A stretch of 64,000 bases of DNA, from NCBI GenBank assembly GCA_963658085.1, contig CAVKOU010000004.1, positions 40,239-104,238 of the forward strand. The letters are read 5' to 3'. The position numbers and the translations under genes were made by a program. This document shows, piece after piece, positions 17,746 to 26,123 of this stretch. Positions within the stretch are counted from its first letter, which is position 1. Every line of letters starts with the position of its first letter. The notes under the pieces were generated by a model. It made no database searches, was not told the DNA's origin, and was given only the letters and a program-made list of their open reading frames with translations. Source of the stretch: CAKRJP01 sp963658085 (lineage in GTDB: Bacteria; Bacillota; Clostridia; Lachnospirales; Lachnospiraceae).

Positions 17746-18810
17746 ATGAAACGTAAGAAAATCATAGGATTACTCTTTGTAATGCTATTTATTATTATTT
17801 TGGGAACTGCATGTAAGAAATCTGTGGGAACTCCGGAGGACAATGCAGTTGTGGAGGATGATACTAATAAAGACGAAGATGGGGAAGAAGCTACAGATAC
17901 TGATAATGATGATGAAACTACAGATACTGTTAGTACCATCGACGGGGAATATACGTTCGGATTTTCCGGAATTAATATGGAGAATCCCTTCTTTAGTGTG
18001 TTGGAGCAGGCTACCAGAGAGACTATTGAGGCAAAAGAATATACCATGGTAACCAGAGATCCGGCTTCTGATGTAGAGACGCAGATCAGTCAGTTAAAGG
18101 ATATGGCAGATGCCGGTGTGAAGGTTGTATTCCTTTGTCCGGTGGACTGGGAAAAGATTACCCCGGCTTTGGAATATTTAAAAGAAAAAGAAGTAGCTAT
18201 TGTGAATGTGGATACGCAGGTAAAAGAAATGGATTATGTAGATGCATTTGTAGGCTCTAACAACAAAGAGGCCGGGAAAATCTGCGGAGAGGATCTGATC
18301 ACAAGAAAGCCGGATGGGGGAACTGTAGCCATTCTTGAGGTTTCCGCTCAGAATTCTATTAATGAGCGAATTACAGGATTTGAAGAAACCCTTAGTTCTG
18401 CAGCAGTCGGATTCGAAGTAGTGGCAAGGGAGGATACCAATGGCACCTTCGATGAGGGATTGGAAGCTGCTCAGAAAATTTTACAGGAATATCCAAATGT
18501 AACTGCAATTATGTGCGGAAGTGATCAGTTGGCAGTGGCAGCAAAGACGGCCTTAAATTTGGCCGGAAATTCAGAGGATACCATTATTTATGGAGTGGAT
18601 GGATCTCCGGATATCAAGAAAGAGTTAAAGAAGACAGATAATCAGATTGTGGGAACCGCAGCCCAAAGCCCAATTAATATGGGAAAAGATGCTGCAAAGA
18701 TCGGAATCAGCATTCTTAAAGGTGACGACTATGAGAAAGAAACCTATGAGGATGTATTTATGATCAATCGAAAGAATGTAGAGATGTATGGTACGGATGG
18801 ATGGCAATAA
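17746..18810 (+). CDS. sugar ABC transporter substrate-binding lipoprotein (orphan)
   Basis: A 354-residue ribose/galactose-type periplasmic-binding-protein-fold protein (Peripla_BP_4 type). A lipoprotein signal occupies residues 1-22, with lipobox LGTAC and the lipidated Cys near residue 23. An acidic, Asp/Glu/Thr-rich linker (about residues 28-62) then precedes the binding domain starting at YTFGFSGINMENPFF. Typical hinge motifs include DMADAGVKVVFLCPVD and GSDQLAVAAKTAL. No ABC permease or ATPase is nearby. A GH13-like gene follows 23 bp downstream, so the pair is likely co-transcribed. It may bind a sugar for sensing, or use a transporter encoded elsewhere. Confidence 0.9.
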   Translation: MKRKKIIGLLFVMLFIIILGTACKKSVGTPEDNAVVEDDTNKDEDGEEATDTDNDDETTDTVSTIDGEYTFGFSGINMENPFFSVLEQATRETIEAKEYTMVTRDPASDVETQISQLKDMADAGVKVVFLCPVDWEKITPALEYLKEKEVAIVNVDTQVKEMDYVDAFVGSNNKEAGKICGEDLITRKPDGGTVAILEVSAQNSINERITGFEETLSSAAVGFEVVAREDTNGTFDEGLEAAQKILQEYPNVTAIMCGSDQLAVAAKTALNLAGNSEDTIIYGVDGSPDIKKELKKTDNQIVGTAAQSPINMGKDAAKIGISILKGDDYEKETYEDVFMINRKNVEMYGTDGWQ

Positions 18811-18833
18811 AGAGAGAATGTGGGGAGAAAAGT

Positions 18834-20696
18834 ATGAATATAAGACCTGGATACCCATTACCTTTGGGAGCGACTTGTTATGAAAATTACATTAATTTTG
18901 CTGTAGAAGGAGAAATGGGCGGGACCTGCACATTATTGCTATATAAAAAAGGCTGTGAGACTCCCTTTCATGAGATACCTATGGAACAGGAATGGGGAGC
19001 GGTTCACTGTGTGGCAGTGGAGGGAATAGCTCCGGAAGAATATGAGTACAATTTCCTTATGGAGGATGAGATCCTTGTAGATCCTTACGGAAAAGCCATT
19101 GCAGGAAAAAGTACCTGGGGCGAAAAAAGATCCGTAGAAAATCATGAGATTCGCACCGCATTGATCAAAGAAGATTATGACTGGGAAGGAGATCTTCCCC
19201 TACATCTTCCCTTGCATGAGGTGATTGCCTACAGTTTACATGTCCGTGGATTTACGGCTCATAGCAGTTCGAAGGTTAAGAAAAAAGGTACCTTTACGGG
19301 CTTCATGGAGAAGATACCTTATCTTGTGGATCTTGGCATTAATCAAGTTCAGCTGATGCCTATCTATGAATTTGAAGAATGTCTCCTATATACGAACTAT
19401 TGGGGATATGGAGAAGGATATTTTTTTACTCCAAAGGCAGCCTATGCTGCTACCAAAGATCCGGTGAAAGAGTTTAAAAATTTAGTAAAGGCCTGTCATA
19501 AAGCTGGAATCGAGGTGGTATTAAAGATGCCATTTGCAGACAACACCCCCAAGGGTCTTATGATGGAATGCCTGCGTTATTATACCTTGGAATATCACAT
19601 TGACGGCTTTGTTTTAAATCCTTACAGAACTCCAATGGAAATGGTAGAATCCGATGCCATTCTAAAAGGTGTAAAGATTCTTACGGAAGATCTTGGGTTC
19701 CAGATTGCCATGCGAAAATTCTTAAAGGGTGACGAGGGAATGGTGCGAGAGGTGATCTACTGGTTAAAGCAGGTATCTACCAACCATCATTTTTTGAATG
19801 CTATTACCGGGCAGACCGGATTCACCCTACAGGATCTGGTATCCTATGACGGAAAACACAACGAAGGAAACGGTGAGAATAACCAGGATGGACCGGAGTA
19901 CAATTATAGCTGGAACTGTGGTGTGGAAGGCCCTACAAGGAAAAAACCAGTGGTAGCCTTAAGAGAACAGCAGGTGAGAAATGCATTTGCCTTATTGCTA
20001 TTATCTCAGGGGACTCCTTGTATTTTAGCAGGGGATGAGTTTGGAAATTCGCAGAAGGGAAATAACAATGTTTACTGTCAGGATAATGCTATTTCTTGGT
20101 TAAACTGGAAACAGTTAGAGAAAAATAAAGAGCTTCATGATTATGTAAAAGAATTGATCGCCCTTCGAAAAAATTACGGAGTCTTCCATCCGGAGAGAGA
20201 GTATTTGGGAATTGATCAAAATAGATGTGGAATTCCGGATATTTCCTACCACGGAGAATATGCATGGCAGGTTCCATCGGAGATTTCCAGTAGAATCCTT
20301 GGGGTTTATTATAGTGGTGCGGGTGCAAATTGCGAAGATCTGTTTGTAGCCTATAACATGCACTGGGAGGCTCATGATTTTGCATTGCCATCTCTACCTA
20401 AAGGAAAAAAATGGAACGTTCTCTTTACAACCAGGAAGCAGGAGGAGCCATTAGATACCGTTCAAGAGGATTCTGAAGAGCTTTTAGGAGCCACTACAGA
20501 GAATCCGGAGGCTTTGGAAGAAATCGTAGATACTGTTTTGGGGGAACTTCGAGAGGAAATACTTGCTATATCCGGTGAGGAAGAAGAAAATCAGGAAGAA
20601 CTTGAAGCAAAAGAGAAAGAACCGGAAAAACGAGGACAGCGTTTTGTGGAAGTTCCTCCTAGATCCATTACAGTATTAGTTGTTGAGCAGTTATAA
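18834..20696 (+). CDS. GH13 debranching-enzyme-like protein, catalytic residues missing
   Basis: A 620-residue homologue of isoamylase/GlgX-type debranching enzymes, with an N-terminal beta-sandwich (residues 1-100), a TIM-barrel and a C-terminal extension rich in Glu (about 550-600). The GH13 signature regions are eroded. Region I has Asp236-Asn237 where Asn-His is expected. Region II reads DGFVLNPYR, with Asn262 at the nucleophile Asp. Region IV has Gln327-Thr328 where His-Asp is expected (ITGQTGFTLQDLVSY). Glu285 in the region III position is kept. It is therefore probably a carbohydrate-binding pseudoenzyme. ATG at 18834 is chosen over 18801 because GGGGAG precedes it and it avoids overlap with the lipoprotein gene. 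No signal peptide. Confidence 0.88.
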   Translation: MNIRPGYPLPLGATCYENYINFAVEGEMGGTCTLLLYKKGCETPFHEIPMEQEWGAVHCVAVEGIAPEEYEYNFLMEDEILVDPYGKAIAGKSTWGEKRSVENHEIRTALIKEDYDWEGDLPLHLPLHEVIAYSLHVRGFTAHSSSKVKKKGTFTGFMEKIPYLVDLGINQVQLMPIYEFEECLLYTNYWGYGEGYFFTPKAAYAATKDPVKEFKNLVKACHKAGIEVVLKMPFADNTPKGLMMECLRYYTLEYHIDGFVLNPYRTPMEMVESDAILKGVKILTEDLGFQIAMRKFLKGDEGMVREVIYWLKQVSTNHHFLNAITGQTGFTLQDLVSYDGKHNEGNGENNQDGPEYNYSWNCGVEGPTRKKPVVALREQQVRNAFALLLLSQGTPCILAGDEFGNSQKGNNNVYCQDNAISWLNWKQLEKNKELHDYVKELIALRKNYGVFHPEREYLGIDQNRCGIPDISYHGEYAWQVPSEISSRILGVYYSGAGANCEDLFVAYNMHWEAHDFALPSLPKGKKWNVLFTTRKQEEPLDTVQEDSEELLGATTENPEALEEIVDTVLGELREEILAISGEEEENQEELEAKEKEPEKRGQRFVEVPPRSITVLVVEQL

Positions 20697-20756
20697 AAGT
20701 TATAAATCAATGGGAACTATTGCAGATCAATGCAAGCATAAAGGAAGTGTTAGAGT

Positions 20757-21326
20757 ATGAAAGGTTGGGAGCATTTTAAAACCATTACTCATCATAAAAT
20801 TTTAGTAATGGAAGGTTGTTTTAGACTTGGACTATACAAACAGGGATTACTTCATGATCTCTCCAAGTATTCCCCTACAGAGTTTCTGGTAGGATGCAAA
20901 TACTATCAGGGAGATCGAAGTCCAAATAATGCAGAGAGAGAGGACACGGGCTATTCTATGTCCTGGCTCCATCACAAGGGAAGAAATAAGCATCATTACG
21001 AATATTGGATCGATTACAGTGTGGGATCAGAAGCTGCCATCAAAGGACAGAAGATGCCAAAGAAGTATGTGGCAGAAATGTTTGTAGACAGGGTCTGTGC
21101 ATCGAAGACTTATTTAGGAGATGCCTATACAGATGATGCTCCGCTCATCTATTACGAAAAAGGAGCGGCGAAGCTGGGGAATATGATTCATCCGGATACT
21201 GCCAAGCTTCTTCATTTTATGTTAAAGATGTTAGCAGAAAAAGGGGAAGATTACACTTTTTGTTTCATTCGAAAAAACATTTTGAAAAATTCAAAAAAAT
21301 CGAAAAAAAGTGTTGACTTTGGGTAG
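20757..21326 (+). CDS. DUF5662 family protein
   Basis: A 189-residue protein that I place in DUF5662, a family without known function that older annotation sometimes labels catalase without support. Visible conserved stretches are HFKTITHHKILVMEGCFRLGLY, LLHDLSKYSPTEF and SWLHHKGRNKHHYEYW. The His/Asp-rich pattern suggests a metal-binding helical protein related to HD-type folds, which is inference. The C-terminus is lysine- and serine-rich. It follows the GH13-like gene by 60 bp and may be in the same operon. The tRNA-Leu promoter begins inside its last codons. Confidence 0.85.
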   Translation: MKGWEHFKTITHHKILVMEGCFRLGLYKQGLLHDLSKYSPTEFLVGCKYYQGDRSPNNAEREDTGYSMSWLHHKGRNKHHYEYWIDYSVGSEAAIKGQKMPKKYVAEMFVDRVCASKTYLGDAYTDDAPLIYYEKGAAKLGNMIHPDTAKLLHFMLKMLAEKGEDYTFCFIRKNILKNSKKSKKSVDFG

Positions 21327-21341
21327 CACCTATAGTATTAT
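21313..21341 (+). promoter_or_regulatory. promoter of tRNA-Leu
   Basis: TTGACT at 21313-21318 (inside the end of the DUF5662 gene), a 17-bp spacer and TATTAT at 21336-21341, 43 bases before the tRNA. Confidence 0.65.
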
Positions 21342-21384
21342 AATCTACGGAAAGTGAGTCACGCAAATGACAAACAATCCACTT

Positions 21385-21469
21385 GCGGAAGTGTCGGAAC
21401 TGGCAGACGAGCAAGACTAAGGATCTTGTAAGCATTGCGCTTGTGTGGGTTCAAGTCCCATCTTCCGCA
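21385..21469 (+). tRNA. tRNA-Leu (anticodon AAG)
   Basis: The 85-nt class II tRNA has a 7-bp acceptor stem (GCGGAAG with CTTCCGC), D-loop sequence AACTGGCAGACG, an anticodon stem CAAGA/TCTTG around loop CTAAGGA giving anticodon AAG, a long variable arm, and the T-arm sequence GGGTTCAAGTCCC. The discriminator base is A. CCA is not encoded. The long variable arm and D-arm pattern identify leucine. It is followed by a strong terminator. Confidence 0.95.
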
Positions 21470-21476
21470 TCCGAGT

Positions 21477-21526
21477 AAGAAGCTCAGAACATTTGAGAGA
21501 TCAAGTGTTCTGGGCTTCTTTGTTAT
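21477..21526 (+). terminator. rho-independent terminator of tRNA-Leu
   Basis: A 15-bp stem (21477-21491 with 21506-21520, one G-T pair) and a 14-nt loop, followed by a T-rich stretch. Confidence 0.85.
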
Positions 21527-21649
21527 TATGGTCCCCAAAAAATCTGTTATACTTAAAAGAGTAAAAAATTTGAAATTCTATTCTTCTACAAGAAAAAAGA
21601 GACGACAAAAGCCGTCTCGCAAAGTTTAAGTATAGATAATAGTTGGAAA

Positions 21650-22549
21650 CTAATGATTGGATAATTCCCGGTCTTTGGCCATGAAGAAAAGAGCCACGGT
21701 ATCGGGGCCAACATGACTTCCGGTACAATAATCGTAGGAGGTATTGATAAAGTCCCGCACCTTAATCCGTTCTTGGATTTTCTCCATAACATAAAGGGAG
21801 TCCTCATAGGCGTCTGCATGGGCGATACCTATGATTTGTTGTTCGGGTTCTTCGATATTATCACAAACCAAATTCACCAGTGCATTTAATGCCGCCTTAC
21901 GTCCACGGAGAGTCTTGAAATTTACAATAAAGCCATCTTTGTTTCCCCTTAGGATCGGCTTGATTTTAAGGACATTTCCGATAGTAGCAACACTTCCGCT
22001 GATTCGTCCGGTATGGGAGAGATATTTAAGATCTCCCACGGTGAAAACTCCATTCATTTTTCCAACATAGGTTTCCAGTAAATCTGCGACCTCATCTACA
22101 TTCATGCCTTTATCACGCATTTCGCTGGCATAGATTGCCAGAATCCCCTGGGCGAGAGATGCGTTTAGTGCATCGACTAATCGTATTTTATGGCCCTTTG
22201 TATCGTTACTTAGTAATTCTTCCGCAGCTAGTCTTGCAGAATTATAATTTCCACTGATATTTTTACTTAAAGAAAAATAGATGATATCCTGGTCGGCATC
22301 CAAAGCTTTTTGGAATTCTTCCTCAAAGGTGGCGGTACTGATGAGACCGGTCTTTACTTCGCAGCCATTTCGCATGGCATTATAGTAATTCTTGCCTTTT
22401 TCCCGTTCTTCTTCTGGAGAAAGATCCGGATCGTAGCAGGTGAGTTCCTTGCCTTCTACGAGATTAATAAAAGAAATGACATGAATATCATACTGTTTTG
22501 CAACCACAGCAGGTAAATTTGCTGCGGAGTCAACAAAAATCTGAAACAT
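21650..22549 (-). CDS. DegV family fatty acid-binding protein
   Basis: DegV/FakB-type proteins bind a fatty acid and, with FakA kinase, deliver it for phosphorylation. This 299-residue protein begins with FQIFVDSAANLPAV, the DegV family opening. It has the conserved segments ISTATFEEEFQKAL, YFSLSKNISGNYNSA (the loop contacting the carboxylate in known structures) and VVGDLKYLSHTGRIS-like FTVGDLKYLSHTGRIS. The start is set at 22549, where the family homology begins and a GGA-rich RBS lies upstream; a longer frame to 22594 exists but overlaps regulatory DNA. It is divergent from a TetR gene across a palindrome, which probably controls both. Confidence 0.93.
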   Translation of the reverse strand: MFQIFVDSAANLPAVVAKQYDIHVISFINLVEGKELTCYDPDLSPEEEREKGKNYYNAMRNGCEVKTGLISTATFEEEFQKALDADQDIIYFSLSKNISGNYNSARLAAEELLSNDTKGHKIRLVDALNASLAQGILAIYASEMRDKGMNVDEVADLLETYVGKMNGVFTVGDLKYLSHTGRISGSVATIGNVLKIKPILRGNKDGFIVNFKTLRGRKAALNALVNLVCDNIEEPEQQIIGIAHADAYEDSLYVMEKIQERIKVRDFINTSYDYCTGSHVGPDTVALFFMAKDRELSNH

Positions 22550-22603
22550 AATTTCGTTTAATCCTTTCTGTGCTTGAAAAGCATTAAAAAACACTTTACA
22601 ATG

Positions 22604-22622
22604 ATGTTACAAATTGTAACAT
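22604..22622. promoter_or_regulatory. 19-bp perfect palindrome, likely TetR operator
   Basis: ATGTTACAAATTGTAACAT has 9-bp perfect arms around one base. It lies between the divergent degV and tetR genes, overlapping TTTACA (22595-22600) and TAACAT (22617-22622), a possible tetR promoter with 16-bp spacing. On the minus strand a TTGTAA -35 for degV also falls inside it. Confidence 0.7.
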
Positions 22623-22650
22623 TAAATGACGGATATTTCAATATTCCCGG

Positions 22651-22696
22651 GGTTATATTTCCCAGGAGTATGAGCCGAGGTTATATTTCCCAGGAG
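22651..22696 (+). repeat. 18-bp direct repeat in the tetR leader, carrying the SD sequence
   Basis: GGTTATATTTCCCAGGAG occurs at 22651-22668 and 22679-22696, with a 28-bp period. Each copy ends in an AGGAG Shine-Dalgarno-like element; the coding start chosen at 22712 is nearest to the second copy. Confidence 0.85.
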
Positions 22697-22711
22697 CTGG
22701 AGTTTATCGCG

Positions 22712-23251
22712 ATGAAAAAAAGAGTAAGTAAAACCAATCTACAAGTAAAACAAGAGATGTATCATGCATTGCTGCGTTTGATGAAAGTTAAGACATTTTC
22801 ATCTATTTCCATTTCGGATATTACTATGGAGGCAAAGGTTTCCAGAATGTCCTTTTATAGAAATTACAAGACGATCGAAGATATCTTAAGAGAACATTTG
22901 GTTCAGGTAGTGGATGAATACAAAAATAAAAAGGTAGAAGTTATTAATACAGATGGGATTAAGAACTTTTATGAGAAGGAATATATCCTGCGCTGTGTTA
23001 GATTTTTTTATCTACATCGGGAGTTTATAGATGCTTTAATCTCAGCCGGAATGGGAGATTTGTTTTTAGAAAAGATTACAGAATATCTGGTGAAAAAATG
23101 GATAAATCCAGAAAAGGGGACCAGAGAAGATTTCCTTAGAATCAGCGGATTTGCAGGGGCTATCTACAATATGTACCGGGAATGGAGTAAGGGAGAGTTT
23201 CTGGAGCGACCTGAGGAGGTGGCAGGGATTTTTGATTTTACGAAGGTTTGA
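22712..23251 (+). CDS. TetR/AcrR family transcriptional regulator
   Basis: A 179-residue regulator. The N-terminal TetR-type helix-turn-helix is visible at about residues 30-65 (SISISDITMEAKVSRMSFYRNY, then KTIEDILREH). The C-terminal ligand domain has the pattern of the DhaS-like TetR_C subgroup (RFFYLHREFIDALISAGMGDLF). The ATG at 22712 is chosen because GGAG lies 9 bases upstream and homology begins there; longer in-frame starts reach back to 22574 through the palindrome. It probably represses itself and the divergent degV gene through the site at 22604-22622. The inducer is unknown; a fatty acid is a reasonable guess from the neighbour only. Confidence 0.88.
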   Translation: MKKRVSKTNLQVKQEMYHALLRLMKVKTFSSISISDITMEAKVSRMSFYRNYKTIEDILREHLVQVVDEYKNKKVEVINTDGIKNFYEKEYILRCVRFFYLHREFIDALISAGMGDLFLEKITEYLVKKWINPEKGTREDFLRISGFAGAIYNMYREWSKGEFLERPEEVAGIFDFTKV

Positions 23252-23297
23252 TCATGTAAAGGTTTGATTTTTACAGGATTCTGGCTTTTTAGGTATA

Positions 23298-23326
23298 TTG
23301 ACACAAAAAAGAGAAAACCGTATACT
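23298..23326 (+). promoter_or_regulatory. strong consensus promoter of the GlcG-like gene
   Basis: A perfect TTGACA at 23298-23303, a 17-bp spacer and TATACT at 23321-23326, about 95 bases before the start codon. Confidence 0.8.
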
Positions 23327-23421
23327 AAAGTTATTATTGGAACGGTAAGTAGTTATTGGTTTTTAGAGTGAAATTGCATTCTTTGAATAGAAATAGAAAG
23401 AATATATTTGGGGTGAATATT

Positions 23422-23847
23422 ATGGAACAGACATTGGATCTGCATACAGCGAAGCAACTCTTAGAAATTGTTGAACATAGAGCAAAAGAACAGGGAATCA
23501 AGGCAGTAATTGCCATTTGTAACGCCCATGGCAATCCTATTGCGGTACATTGCATGGATGATTCATTCTTAGTAAGCTATGATGTTGCAACAAAGAAGGC
23601 ATATACTTCCGTTGCGGTAAAGATGTCTACAATGGAGCTTTCTAAATTAGCTCAGCCCGGAGGAACTTTCTATGGTGTAGATAAATTGGACGGTGGAAGG
23701 ATCGTGATCTTCGGCGGTGGAATTCCCCTAAAGAATGGAGATGAGATCGTAGGCGGTCTTGGTATCAGCGGAGGAACCGGAGAGGAAGACCATGCCCTGG
23801 CGATTTTTGGAGAATTGGCGTTTCGAGAGCTTTTAAAATGTAAGTAA
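23422..23847 (+). CDS. GlcG/HbpS family protein
   Basis: A 141-residue protein of the GlcG/HbpS (Haem_degrading, PF03928-type) family. Members bind haem, cobalamin or small corrinoid ligands, or act as chaperone-like subunits; the specific role here is unknown. Signature segments are AVIAICNAHGNPIAVHCMDD, the helix KKAYTSVAVKMSTMEL, and GGGIPLKNGDEIVGGLGISGGTGEEDH, with the conserved glycine-rich loop. The start at 23422 is preceded by GGGGTG; a longer frame from 23356 lacks an RBS. It is monocistronic, between a consensus promoter and a terminator. Confidence 0.9.
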   Translation: MEQTLDLHTAKQLLEIVEHRAKEQGIKAVIAICNAHGNPIAVHCMDDSFLVSYDVATKKAYTSVAVKMSTMELSKLAQPGGTFYGVDKLDGGRIVIFGGGIPLKNGDEIVGGLGISGGTGEEDHALAIFGELAFRELLKCK

Positions 23848-23861
23848 GCATAAGATTTTGG

Positions 23862-23908
23862 AAAACAGATTTGATCAGAGGAAGGCTTTGATGAAATCTG
23901 TTTTTCTT
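23862..23908 (+). terminator. rho-independent terminator of the GlcG-like gene
   Basis: An 11-bp stem (AAAACAGATTT at 23862-23872 with its complement at 23894-23904) and a 21-nt loop, ending in a T tract. Confidence 0.8.
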
Positions 23909-23951
23909 TTATATAAATTTTGTTTTGTTGATTATATGGGAGGCAATTTTT

Positions 23952-24962
23952 ATGACCATTCGTGAAGAGTTAGAACAAAGAGAAAGGGAATATTTAAGTC
24001 CTTATGCGGCTTTTAGTAGGGATTCTAAGGGAAGGGAGAGGGAGGAAGCTCCCTGTGATATCAGACCTTGCTATCAGAGAGACCGGGATCGTATTTTGCA
24101 TTGCAAATCCTTCCGTAGACTCAAACAAAAGACCCAGGTGTTTTTGGCTCCCAGTGGGGATCACTATCGTACAAGGCTTACCCATACCCTGGAAGTGTCT
24201 CAGATTGCAAGAACCATAGCAAAGAGCCTGCACCTAAACGAGGATTTGGTGGAAGCAATTGCTCTAGGCCATGATCTTGGACATACGCCATATGGACATG
24301 CAGGAGAGAGAGCCTTAGACCGACTGCAACCCAATGGATTTAGCCACAATGAACAAAGTATCAGGGAGGTTTGCTTTTTAGAAAAAGAAGGACGAGGATT
24401 AAATCTCACCTGGGAGGTTCGAGACGGAATCTTAAATCACAAAACCAAATCTACTCCATTTACCCTAGAGGGACAGGTAGTTCGTCTTTCCGATAAAATT
24501 GCCTACTTAAACCATGATACCGACGATGCCATACGGGCAGGAATCTTGCGGGAGAGCGATTTTCCGGTATCTTACCGTAGAGTTTTAGGCGAGGACATGA
24601 AGCAGCGCCTAAATACTTTAGTGCATGATGTGATCACGAATAGTATTGATCAGCCAAAGATTTGCATGTCTGAACCTGTGGCAGAGGCTATGAAAGGACT
24701 TCGAAGCTACATGTTTGCCCATGTATATACGCATCCTATCGCCAAGGGAGAGGAAATCAAGGTGGAGAATATGATCACAAATCTGTATCAGTACTATGTA
24801 GCGCATCCGGATCTTCTTCCGGAATTATATCTGCGGGTTACAAAAGAAAGAGGAGAGCCGGTGGAGCAGGCAGTTTGCGATTACATCGCCGGCATGACAG
24901 ATAACTACGCAGTAATGAAATTCCAGGAATATTTCATTCCAAAGTCTTGGAAAAAACAATAA
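23952..24962 (+). CDS. dGTP triphosphohydrolase-like HD domain protein
   Basis: A 336-residue HD-superfamily phosphohydrolase of the dGTPase family, which hydrolyses dNTPs to deoxynucleoside and triphosphate. The metal ligands are visible: CKSFRRLKQKTQVF, then the first His in RTRLTHTLEVSQIAR, the HD dyad in LGHDLGHTPYGHAGE, and a later Asp in VRLSDKIAYLNHDTDDA. The start at 23952 has GGGAGG 8 bases upstream; a longer frame from 23925 does not. In many Clostridia this gene sits immediately before dnaG. Here a PTS operon of about 6.3 kb separates them. Confidence 0.93.
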   Translation: MTIREELEQREREYLSPYAAFSRDSKGREREEAPCDIRPCYQRDRDRILHCKSFRRLKQKTQVFLAPSGDHYRTRLTHTLEVSQIARTIAKSLHLNEDLVEAIALGHDLGHTPYGHAGERALDRLQPNGFSHNEQSIREVCFLEKEGRGLNLTWEVRDGILNHKTKSTPFTLEGQVVRLSDKIAYLNHDTDDAIRAGILRESDFPVSYRRVLGEDMKQRLNTLVHDVITNSIDQPKICMSEPVAEAMKGLRSYMFAHVYTHPIAKGEEIKVENMITNLYQYYVAHPDLLPELYLRVTKERGEPVEQAVCDYIAGMTDNYAVMKFQEYFIPKSWKKQ

Positions 24963-25013
24963 TTCTTTTGACACTTTTCACAAATTCTTAATCTTTATTT
25001 TGTTGCTATTTCC

Positions 25014-25037
25014 AAAATTGATATCGTTACCAATTTT
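25014..25037. promoter_or_regulatory. LacI-type operator upstream of the lacI-family gene
   Basis: A 24-bp imperfect palindrome with a central CG and two mismatched pairs. Its core differs by two bases from the perfect operator at 26185-26206. It lies just upstream of the -35 element, so it suits autoregulation. Confidence 0.75.
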
Positions 25038-25041
25038 CTCT

Positions 25042-25070
25042 TTGACAAATAAAATAGACAGAGTTATTCT
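25042..25070 (+). promoter_or_regulatory. promoter of the lacI-family gene
   Basis: A perfect TTGACA at 25042-25047, a 17-bp spacer and TATTCT at 25065-25070, placed directly after an operator. Confidence 0.75.
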
Positions 25071-25115
25071 GAAGTTGCAAAGGGGATGACCCTTAAGAAA
25101 GTAAGGTGATAAAAA

Positions 25116-26123
25116 TTGGCAACGATATCAGATGTTGCAAAGCTATCAGGCTTATCTGTTTCAACGGTATCTCGAGTTATCAATAATAAGCCTCATGTAT
25201 CAGAAGAGAAGATGCGGCGGGTTAAGGAAGCTATGGATGCCTTAGGCTATAGCCCGCTACAGGCGGCCAGACAGATGCGAGGTTCCGGATCAGGGAATAT
25301 AGCAGTTGCGGTTCCGACCATTACCAATAGTTTTTTTGCATACCTGGTGGACTCTATTGAGAAAACCTGCAGAAACTATAATTATCGTACACTGATCACC
25401 CAGACTTATGGAAGAAGAGACAGAGAAGAAGAGGCCATGGAGCTGGTGAGAATGCACCACGCCGACGGTATCATTCTCTGCGCCATTGAAAATGATTGGG
25501 AGAAGTTAAAAAGCTACGAGCAGTATGGCAAGGTGGTGGCCTGCAACGAATATAACGAAGATCAAAGCATTTCCATGATCTGCGCCAAACAGTATGAAGG
25601 CTTTTATAAAGCTACAGAATACTTAATAAATACAGGAAAAAAGAAGATCGCATACTGTACCGGAAGTCACGCAGTTACGATTCAAACCAAGGGATGTAAC
25701 ATTGACAGCGATCGATATGCCGGATTTATGGAAGCCCTGGGAGAACATCAGATTACTCCAAGAGCCGGATGGCTTTTTACAAAGGTAGGAACTTTGGAAG
25801 AAGGTCGAAAGCTTATGGCACAGATTCTTCAGATGTCGGATCGGCCGGATGCAGTAATCGCAGGAAGCGATGAAGTGGCAGCGGGCATGGTGATGGAAGC
25901 CTTAGATAGAGGTGTCCGGATTCCGGAGGACATCGCCATCATGGGAGTGGATGATCAACCCATCGCATCCATCCTTCAGGTACCACTTACCACCATTCGT
26001 CAGCCGGTACAGGCTGAGGGAGAATATGCGGCCAAAGAGATCATAAGAAAGCTGACAAACGAGGTAGAAGATGCGAAACGAGTGGAGCTTGATCTGGAAC
26101 TTATCGTGAGAAATTCCGCATAA
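25116..26123 (+). CDS. LacI family transcriptional regulator
   Basis: A 335-residue repressor-type protein, with a LacI helix-turn-helix at residues 1-25 (ATISDVAKLSGLSVSTVSRV) and hinge helix near residues 48-58 (LGYSPLQAARQMRG). The rest is a sugar-binding periplasmic-type core with GSDEVAAGMVMEALDRG and IMGVDDQPIASILQVPLTTIRQP. The start is TTG with AAGGTG about 7 bases upstream. It probably controls the downstream PTS/alpha-glucosidase operon and itself through the two related operators at 25014-25037 and 26185-26206. The inducing sugar is not known, but the operon content suggests an alpha-glucoside. Confidence 0.95.
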   Translation: MATISDVAKLSGLSVSTVSRVINNKPHVSEEKMRRVKEAMDALGYSPLQAARQMRGSGSGNIAVAVPTITNSFFAYLVDSIEKTCRNYNYRTLITQTYGRRDREEEAMELVRMHHADGIILCAIENDWEKLKSYEQYGKVVACNEYNEDQSISMICAKQYEGFYKATEYLINTGKKKIAYCTGSHAVTIQTKGCNIDSDRYAGFMEALGEHQITPRAGWLFTKVGTLEEGRKLMAQILQMSDRPDAVIAGSDEVAAGMVMEALDRGVRIPEDIAIMGVDDQPIASILQVPLTTIRQPVQAEGEYAAKEIIRKLTNEVEDAKRVELDLELIVRNSA

